The translations under genes and the position numbers were made by a program. 64,000 nt of DNA from Frankia casuarinae. GTDB lineage: Bacteria > Actinomycetota > Actinomycetes > Frankiales > Frankiaceae. Below, one piece after another: positions 58,276 through 64,000 of this stretch; within the stretch, counting starts at the first letter, position 1; each line of letters opens with the position of its first letter. The stretch is from NCBI RefSeq assembly GCF_000013345.1, contig NC_007777.1, forward strand, positions 3,844,001 through 3,908,000. The letters run 5' to 3'. The notes under the pieces were generated by a model. The model did not search any database and had not been told where the DNA came from. It worked only from the letters and a program-made list of their open reading frames with translations.

Positions 58276-59724
58276 GTGCCACGTGACGTGAGCCAGACGA
58301 TCGCCTTCCTGCGCGCGGCGGGAGGCGACACCACCGAGGTGGAGGTCAAGTCTGCCGCCGGCGGGTTACCCGCCTCGTTGACCTCTACGCTGAGCGCGCT
58401 GGCGAATCAGCCCGGGGGCGGGACCATCATCCTGGGACTCGACGAGCGGGCCGGGTTCCGCCCCGTCGAGCTCAGCGACCCGCAGGTACTCAAGCAGGGC
58501 CTGGCTGCCAGGGCCCGGGCATTCACACCGCCGGTCCGTCTCACGATCGAAGACGGGGAGGTTGACGGGGCCGCGGTCGTGGTTGCGCAGGTCCAGGAGT
58601 GCGACCGGTCGACCAAGCCCTGTCGCGTCACCGCGACCGGCAGGGCGTACCTACGTGGCTACGACGGCGACTACGCCCTGTCTGACGTGGAGGAACAGGG
58701 GTTCCTGGCCGCTCGCCAGCCACCGCTGTTCGACCGTTCACCTGTCGAGGACGCCACCATCGACGAGCTGGACACCGAACTCGTCGATGCTTTTCTACTC
58801 GCTGTCCGCGAACGCGACCCGGCCGGGCTCGGCCGTTTTCCCGACGACACCGAGCTCCTACGCCGGGCTGGGGTCACGATGGATGGCGGGCAGCCAACTG
58901 TCGCGGGACTGCTCGCTCTCGGGGTCCATCCCCAACAGTGGTTCCCTCGCTACGTCATCCAAGCCGCCGCGCAGCCCTTGCCCACCGGCTCCGCCGCAAC
59001 GCGGGCCCGCAACCAGGTCACCATCAGCGGACCGGTCCCGCGGATGCTCGACGCGGCGCTGCTCTGGGCCCGACATACCTTCGACACCGCCATCGTCGCC
59101 GAGATGGACGGCAGCGTTCGTGACCGTCCGATCTACCCACTCGTCGCCTTCCGTGAGCTGGTCGCCAACGCGCTGATCCACCGCGACCTCGATCACTGGT
59201 CCGCCGGGCTGGCCGTCGAAGTGCGGCTTCTGCGGGACCGCCTGGTAGTGACCAATCCCGGCGGCCTGTACGGCATCACCGTCGACCGGCTCGGACGCGA
59301 CGCGGTGACCTCCGCCCGCAACGCCAGCCTGGTCGCGATCTGCCAGCACGTCCGCTCTGCGCAGACCGGAGCTCGGGTTATCGAAGCCCTCGCCAGCGGG
59401 ATTCCCACCGTCACCGAGGCTCTCGCCGACTGTGGCCTGCCGTCAGCCCACTACGTGGACAGCGGCATCCGGTTCACCGTCATCCTCCACCAGTTCGCGA
59501 CCGCCACGCCCGTGGCAACCGCCGAGCCCCCGCTGGGCGCCACGGAGCGTCGCGTCTACCAGGCCCTGACCCGTCAGGGACGAACAGTCAGCGACCTCGC
59601 CGAAGAGCTCGGGCTGTCCGCTCCGAACATCCGCAAGGCCCTGCGAAACCTGCGCGGCCGCGGGCTGATCCTTCAACTCGGCGGCAGAGGCAGGGCCACC
59701 ACCTACCAGCGGACGGACTCATAG
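58276..59724 (+). CDS. AlbA/Schlafen-type ATP-binding transcriptional regulator
   Basis: 482 aa. N-terminal AlbA_2 (divergent AAA-4) domain (TTEVEVKSAAGGLPASLTST, then GGGTIILGLDERAGF), a central HATPase_c_4-like part with the Asn box ELVANALIHRDLDHWSAGL near residue 294 and VVTNPGGLYGITVD, and a C-terminal winged helix-turn-helix (VYQALTRQGRTVSDLAEELG, LSAPNIRKALRNLRGRGLI). Probably a repressor of its own gene acting at 58223-58273. GTG 58276 is the start fitting the AlbA domain; GTG 58288 is an alternative. Confidence 0.87.
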   Translation: MPRDVSQTIAFLRAAGGDTTEVEVKSAAGGLPASLTSTLSALANQPGGGTIILGLDERAGFRPVELSDPQVLKQGLAARARAFTPPVRLTIEDGEVDGAAVVVAQVQECDRSTKPCRVTATGRAYLRGYDGDYALSDVEEQGFLAARQPPLFDRSPVEDATIDELDTELVDAFLLAVRERDPAGLGRFPDDTELLRRAGVTMDGGQPTVAGLLALGVHPQQWFPRYVIQAAAQPLPTGSAATRARNQVTISGPVPRMLDAALLWARHTFDTAIVAEMDGSVRDRPIYPLVAFRELVANALIHRDLDHWSAGLAVEVRLLRDRLVVTNPGGLYGITVDRLGRDAVTSARNASLVAICQHVRSAQTGARVIEALASGIPTVTEALADCGLPSAHYVDSGIRFTVILHQFATATPVATAEPPLGATERRVYQALTRQGRTVSDLAEELGLSAPNIRKALRNLRGRGLILQLGGRGRATTYQRTDS

Positions 59725-60336
59725 CCGATCGATCCTTACCCGCCAACCACTACACGCCCTGGACCATGCCTGGCCCATCCCCATGTTCCACCCGGCCAGA
59801 TGACGCCGAGTCCACCGCGCGAGCCAGATGAATCACGTCACCGCCGCTGGTCACGGTGAGAAGCATCGGCGCCCCATGCGTGGTCCTTTGATGTGCCCCG
59901 AAAGCCACGCATGGGGCGAAACGGCCTGCACTCCGCGTGGTGTGGCCGCGCGATCAGTCGAGCCACAGCGACGGAACTCGTGGACGCCGATGTACACGCA
60001 GAGTCATCAGAGGATGAGTGGGTTCATGGCCTGCCGCAGGCATCTGACGACCCTGCACGGGCACGCTCCGTGATCCCCGCGCCGACCTTGGACGGCGGGT
60101 GACCTTGACGGAGGGATCCACTTCCCGGTCTCGAGTGCGGGCGCGGCGGCGCGGGATGACCTTGCTCGACAGAAGCCCCGGCGGCCCTAGATCTGGGCAT
60201 CTACCTGCGGGTTTGGTCGTCCAGGCGGGGCTCGGACCACCTGTCGAGGTCCTGACCAGGATCGTTCCACAGCCCTGGATCTCAAAGGGATAGATCGTAA
60301 ACCGCATCCACCCAGGTCGGAGGAATGATCAAAAAA
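59725..60336. other. Intergenic region without recognisable genes
   Basis: About 610 bp. Several GC-driven short frames but no recognisable protein. Contains the 14-bp inverted repeat at 59870-59918. Confidence 0.5.
59870..59918. repeat. 14-bp perfect inverted repeat with 21-base loop
   Basis: CGCCCCATGCGTGG at 59870-59883 and its exact complement at 59905-59918. Too long a loop for a simple terminator; it might be ends of a lost small element or a structured RNA. Confidence 0.7.
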
Positions 60337-60337
60337 T

Positions 60338-60375
60338 TGGTGGGGCTCGAACCCACGACCGGAGGATTATGAGTC
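60338..60375 (-). other. tRNA-Met(CAU) 3' fragment, probable attachment site
   Basis: On the minus strand: GGACTCATAATCC (anticodon loop with CAT at 60371-60369) followed by TCCGGTCGTGGGTTCGAGCC and CCACC, that is, the anticodon loop, variable region and complete T arm of an elongator tRNA-Met. The 5' half (acceptor 5' strand and D arm) is absent. A segment from anticodon loop to 3' end is the usual att core of tRNA-integrating elements. In this orientation the element would lie to the right, towards the CRISPR array. Confidence 0.72.
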
Positions 60376-60787
60376 CCACGTAGTGGGAGCAGACTCGTGG
60401 CAGCGCAGCCTGTCCCATGCCGTTCCAGCAGCTCACCGGTCCGTACAGTGCTGCCTCCGCCAGTCGATACCGGCCAGTGCCGGTCAGTTTGGCATCGCCT
60501 CGGCATCACCAGCGCGACACCAGGCCAACGATTTTCGTAACAGAAAGTGCTCATACCGCGTTACCGCTGGAACAGGTACGGCAATGAGTACGGACGTCCA
60601 GCCCTGCCACTCATAGATGAAGATCACCTTGGCCTCCGTAGAATTGAGAACCTCGTCGCCAGGCGCGAACCCCTCACTGCCCGCTGGCTGGCGGTAGCCG
60701 ACTGGACACCGCACCCTTGGGAACCTCGCCGGGCGCGGGCGCCCGGCGCTGCTTCTGGGTCGCGATATGGTGCCTTATCGTGACTCA
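60376..60787. other. Intergenic region between the tRNA fragment and the CRISPR array
   Basis: About 410 bp. A stem TCCCAC-GTA-GTGGGA overlaps the edge of the tRNA fragment at 60373-60387. No integrase or other gene recognised. Confidence 0.45.
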
Positions 60788-61896
60788 GTTGTGATCCTCG
60801 GCGCTGCCCTCGCGGCAGATCCAGCCCAGTTCGCGCATCTTCGCGTTGCGATCCTCGCCGAGGGCGGTCCCTCGGCGCTGCTGGTGGGCGAGGTGGGCCT
60901 GCGCCAGCGTCAGGTTGTTGTGATCCTCGCCGAGGGCGGTCCCTCGGCGCTGCGACGACCTGGTGCTGATCTGCACCAACGGCACCGCCGTTGTGATCCT
61001 CGCCGAGGGCGATCCCTCGGCGCTGCCGTCCGCCGCGACAGCAAAGACCTACACGCCACCCACCGTTGTGATCCTCGCCGAGGGCGATCCCTCGGCGCTG
61101 CGTGTCCGCCTCCCGTGAGCTGCTCGTCCGCTGGTTGTTGTGATCCTCGCCGAGGGCGATCCCTCGGCGCTGCCTGGGACACGGCCCGGATCCTCGCCGA
61201 GCGCAACGCCGTTGTGATCCTCGCCGAGGGCGATCCCTCGGCGCTGCGATGGTGACGACCTGGTGCTGATCTGCACCAACGGTTGTGATCCTCGCCGAGG
61301 GCGATCCCTCGGCGCTGCTCGATGGTGCCGTCGGGCTGGTCAACGCCTTGGATGTTGTGATCCTCGCCGAGGGCGATCCCTCGGCGCTGCAAGTGCTCGA
61401 ACATGTCGTCGACTGCATCCGGGTGTTGTGATCCTCGCCGAGGGCGATCCCTCGGCGCTGCCCCCGGCCGGCGCTCACCGTCGCCGCCTGGTCCTATGTT
61501 GTGATCCTCGCCGAGGGCGATCCCTCGGCGCTGCTCGCGAACACCAGCTGGTTGGAGCCACGCGGGTAGTTGTGATCCTCGCCGAGGGCGATCCCTCGGC
61601 GCTGCTGCGCCCCCGCTATCTGGTCCCGCTTTTCCTCGGGAGTTGTGATCCTCGCCGAGGGCGATCCCTCGGCGCTGCGACCGCTGCTTGAGCCGACCGG
61701 TCACAATGACCCGTTGTGATCCTCGCCGAGGGCGATCCCTCGGCGCTGCCCGCTCCGGCCTGGATCGCCAGATGTCCGCCCTTGCGGTTGTGATCCTCGC
61801 CGAGGGCGATCCCTCGGCGCTGCCTGTAGGGGCACGTTGTAATGCTTTCCGGCCCGGAGGTTGTGATCCTCGCCGAGGGCGATCCCTCGGCGCTGC
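60788..61896 (-). CRISPR. CRISPR array: 15 full 37-bp repeats, 1 truncated repeat, 15 spacers
   Basis: Full repeats start at 60845, 60917, 60990, 61065, 61137, 61211, 61282, 61354, 61425, 61498, 61569, 61642, 61713, 61787 and 61860; spacers are 34-38 bp. The repeat contains a perfect hairpin GCCGAGGG-CGAT-CCCTCGGC. The left end is degenerate: 60788-60807 is a repeat with its central 17 bp deleted, and the repeats at 60845 and 60917 carry a variant G. Transcription from the right is inferred, because on the minus strand the repeat ends GGATCACAAC, like a crRNA 5' handle, and degenerate repeats sit leader-distal. No cas gene is in the window. Confidence 0.97.
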
Positions 61897-62198
61897 CCTG
61901 CTTGTACAGGAAGAATAGCCACAGGGTTGATCGAATGGCAGCGTCTTGTCCCCGTCTCCGCCCGATTTGCGGTGATTTCGAGTTCGGAAGGTCCCGGTCG
62001 GCCAGCAGGTGCTTGGGGTTCCGAACCATGCAAAAGGCGGTTCCATCAGCCCGGGTGGCGTGCGTTCGTGGTCCAGCATCACGGTTTGACGGTCGAGGGT
62101 TTCGGTGTGGCGCTATCCGCTGTCCGGAGCGGTGGATCAATGATCCCGGGAAGGGGCCAGCGCGGATCCGTCCGGAGGCGAGCCCGACGTGTGGGAGG
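61897..62198 (-). promoter_or_regulatory. Probable CRISPR leader
   Basis: The 300 bp adjoining the conserved right end of the array contain no gene and are less GC-rich than their surroundings near the last repeat (TTGTACAGGAAGAATAGCC). By position this is the leader, transcribing leftwards. Exact promoter elements cannot be named. Confidence 0.5.
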
Positions 62199-63908
62199 TC
62201 AGAAGTCAAGGTCGGATGCCTCGGTAGCCTGGAGGTGGGGCAGGTTTGCGGAGGCCACCGGTGGCTGGCTGGTGAGGGTGGGTAGGGCCGCCTGGCTGGG
62301 AGGATCGGCGGGTTCGCTGGCGGCGGGGGTTCTCAGCGCTCCGGGGGTATGGGCGGCGACGAGGGCTGCCAGGGTGACGAGGGTTTCGGTGCCGTCGAGG
62401 TCGATCCAGGGGTGGTCGGCAAGGATGCCGCGCAGCGTCTGGGGGGATCGGGTGACCGCGGTGGACAGGGTGGTGTTGTCGATCTGGAGGGTGCCGTGGC
62501 GGGAGTCGTGGAGCCGGAGGGTTCCGTCGGGTTCCTCGTCGAGGACGGGGACGTGCCAGCCGGGCCGGGGGGTTTCCTGGGTGGCGGGGTGGGCGTCGCG
62601 TAGGCCGAGAAGGTCGTGGTCGCCTTCGGGTGCGTAGCGCTGGACGAGGTAGAGGGCACGGGCGCGCTGCGGATGGATGCCGGGGAGGCGGAGCAGGTGG
62701 GTGATGGTGGATCCGCCGTGGCCGGTGGCGGTGCGGTAGGCGTCGACGATCCAGGTCTGTTCGTTCCTGCCGATCGTCTGGTGTCCGGTTGGTGTGGCGG
62801 GGCCGAGGAGGGCCTGGTGGGTGAGGAGGACCTCGACGGCGAGGCCGCTGCGTTCGGCGATCTCGGGGAGGACGAGGGTCGTGCGGCGCATCACGTCGAG
62901 GACGCGGGCGAGGTCCCGGCGGCCGGGGTTCTTTCCGGTTCGGGTGTTCGCGACGAGGTAACGGCCGGTGTCGATGACCAGGCCGGGGGCCTCGTGGCCG
63001 TCGATGCCACGCGAGGCGGTCTGTTGCAGGAAGGTGCGGATGGCATGCCAGGATCGGGCGGTGTTCTCGGCCTGCTCGCAAGCGATGTCCAGGCGGGCGC
63101 GTTCGGGTCCGCGGACCAGGGTGGCGGCCTGCCGGGTCAGGCGGTGTGTCCGCTCGCTGATCGCCAGTGCGAGGGTGGCGAAGGCGAGCAGGGCCTGCTG
63201 GCTGATGAGCGCATCGGGTTGGCTGAGCTGGTGCAGCGTCCGTCGGACGTGGTGGATGGCGCGGTCGAGGGGTGGCGCTGCGGGATCGCCGAGCAGCGGG
63301 CCGACCGGGTCGAGGGCGTGGTCTCCGGTCGGGTGGAGGCGTTCCCGGGACATGCGGATCGGGCCGGTCAGGGCGCCGAGTCGGGTGAGGACCTGGGCGG
63401 CGGGGATGACCGAGGGGGCGTTCGTCTGGAAGGGCGCGATCAGCGGCGGGAGGGCTCGTGCGGTGAGCGCGGCGGGGAGGGTGATGTCGGTGAGCCGGGT
63501 CATCGCGCCGCGGACGGCGAGAGGGTCACCGAGCACCACGGCGTCGAGGCTGCGCTGCTGTCCGGCGCGGTCGACGTGGGAGGCGAGGAGGTCGTGGGCG
63601 GCGCCGAGCTTGTCGGCGGCACGATGCCACAGGGTGCGTCCGGGGGTGGGCTGGTCGTAGAGCTGGTCGGCGACCAGCGCGGCGGTGACGAGGCGGTTGA
63701 CGAAGGTGGTGGACCGGCCGGGGCCGCCGAACGGGGCGTCGAGGAGTTTGGCGTGGCGTCCGGCGGTGGCGAACAGCCGGCCGATGCCGGCGGCGTGGTC
63801 GAGGATCTCACCGAGGCGGGCGCCGGGCCGTGGCGGGTTGGTGGCGGCCGCGGCGGCGATGCGGGCGGCCTCGTCGGCGAGGCTGCCGTAGGTGAGGGGT
63901 TCACGCAT
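62199..63908 (-). CDS. Hypothetical protein, 569 aa
   Basis: Not recognised. A long, Ala/Arg/Leu-rich, mostly helical protein starting MREPLTYGSLADEAARIAAA, without membrane segments, signal peptide or known catalytic motif. The central region has repeated helices (HQLSQPDALISQQALLAFAT; ACEQAENTARSWHAIRTFLQ), the C-terminal part a beta-rich stretch (GWHVPVLDEEPDGTLRLHDS) and a disordered tail. It starts overlapping the stop of another minus-strand frame (ATGCGTGA) and reads towards the CRISPR leader. Such genes are common cargo of actinobacterial integrative elements as far as I can judge, which fits the att-like site nearby. Confidence 0.75.
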   Translation of the reverse strand: MREPLTYGSLADEAARIAAAAATNPPRPGARLGEILDHAAGIGRLFATAGRHAKLLDAPFGGPGRSTTFVNRLVTAALVADQLYDQPTPGRTLWHRAADKLGAAHDLLASHVDRAGQQRSLDAVVLGDPLAVRGAMTRLTDITLPAALTARALPPLIAPFQTNAPSVIPAAQVLTRLGALTGPIRMSRERLHPTGDHALDPVGPLLGDPAAPPLDRAIHHVRRTLHQLSQPDALISQQALLAFATLALAISERTHRLTRQAATLVRGPERARLDIACEQAENTARSWHAIRTFLQQTASRGIDGHEAPGLVIDTGRYLVANTRTGKNPGRRDLARVLDVMRRTTLVLPEIAERSGLAVEVLLTHQALLGPATPTGHQTIGRNEQTWIVDAYRTATGHGGSTITHLLRLPGIHPQRARALYLVQRYAPEGDHDLLGLRDAHPATQETPRPGWHVPVLDEEPDGTLRLHDSRHGTLQIDNTTLSTAVTRSPQTLRGILADHPWIDLDGTETLVTLAALVAAHTPGALRTPAASEPADPPSQAALPTLTSQPPVASANLPHLQATEASDLDF

Positions 63909-64000
63909 CGCCCGGCACGGTGTGAATGGGCCGCGGTGTCGCCGCTGCCGCGGAGACAGGCCGCCCGGTAAGCGGTACCTGAGTATCGCTGCGCCGGCCT
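63901..64000 (-). CDS. C-terminal end of an upstream gene (partial)
   Basis: A minus-strand frame open from the window edge ends GRPVSAAAATPRPIHTVPGD, Ala, stop (63901-63903), overlapping the start of the 569-aa gene by eight bases. The overlap suggests an operon, but 32 residues of low-complexity sequence give no function. Confidence 0.4.
   Translation of the reverse strand, partial: GRRSDTQVPLTGRPVSAAAATPRPIHTVPGDA

Noticed and set aside
60910-62082. 390-residue minus-strand frame with RDRPRRGSQ repeats
   Set aside because: It is the CRISPR array read as protein. The 37-bp periodicity and non-repeating spacers show it is not coding.
62616-63971. 451-residue Gly/Val/Asp-rich plus-strand frame
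   Set aside because: It is antisense to the 569-aa frame. The Gly-Gly-Asp-Glu composition is the complement of its Ala/Pro/Arg codons.

Overview
High-GC actinobacterial chromosome, most like a Frankiaceae-type genome. The evidence is the strong G/C bias at third codon positions, GTG starts, DUF2568, DUF7455 and small Frankia/Streptomyces-like proteins, a KdpD/KdpE-linked kdpFABC operon, a DevS/DevR (DosS/DosR) system, and dense insertion-sequence debris. No rRNA and no complete tRNA gene were seen. The window starts inside one gene and ends inside another.

Layout. (1) 1-2.2 kb: 3' end of a phytoene-desaturase-like oxidoreductase, then a DUF2278 protein with a lamin-tail domain. (2) 2.2-9.3 kb: a hypoxia/dormancy-like stress locus. 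It holds a truncated general-stress protein, an orphan 2-oxoacid oxidoreductase gamma subunit, a PP2C phosphatase, a DUF7455 protein, a two-GAF DevS-like kinase, a phosphotransferase/ATPase of the Rv2004c type, and DevR. Two good DevR boxes lie in the divergent promoter. (3) 9.5-14 kb: TetR regulator, CoA-transferase translationally coupled to a 40-aa internally deleted thiolase, and a Ser/Thr kinase with a WD40 ectodomain. (4) 14-21.2 kb: a polysaccharide locus (cellulose-synthase-like GT2, 46-aa membrane protein, OafA-type acyltransferase with SGNH domain, GH26 mannanase-like lipoprotein, GT39-like transferase). (5) 22.4-26.8 kb: a graveyard of insertion sequences (broken IS30; an IS1634 relic cleanly split by a 1751-bp IS200/IS605 element; a broken TnpB-only element).

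(6) 26.9-42.8 kb, the most striking region: fourteen genes on the minus strand, almost all coupled by 4-bp ATGA or similar overlaps. They encode a lysine N-hydroxylase, a cupin-methionyl-tRNA-synthetase didomain protein and a FAD amine oxidase, the trio known to make hydrazinoacetate from lysine and glycine in s56-p1 and triacsin biosynthesis. With them are two AMP-ligase/carrier-protein pairs, GNAT, acyl-CoA dehydrogenase, a heme-oxygenase-like diiron candidate, a ferritin-like diiron protein, a transglutaminase-like enzyme, a C45 acyltransferase and an SGNH hydrolase. There are no multimodular NRPS/PKS genes. I infer a pathway to an undescribed N-N-bonded metabolite.

(7) 43-53 kb: kdpD on the plus strand facing a minus-strand kdpFABC operon flanked by two different KdpE-type regulators, and two tiny membrane proteins at the head of the operon. 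(8) 53-59.7 kb: DUF72 protein, a TmrB-like relic, AbrB-VapC toxin-antitoxin, HxlR regulator divergent from an internally deleted and an intact imine-reductase-like gene, and an AlbA/Schlafen-type regulator with a strong operator at its start codon. (9) 60.3-64 kb: a tRNA-Met(CAU) 3' fragment that looks like an attachment site, a CRISPR array of 15 spacers without cas genes in view, and an uncharacterised 569-aa protein.

Two themes recur. Many loci carry short tandem repeats (9-66 bp), repeatedly at or over stop codons. Several genes carry internal deletions that leave small in-frame chimeric ORFs.
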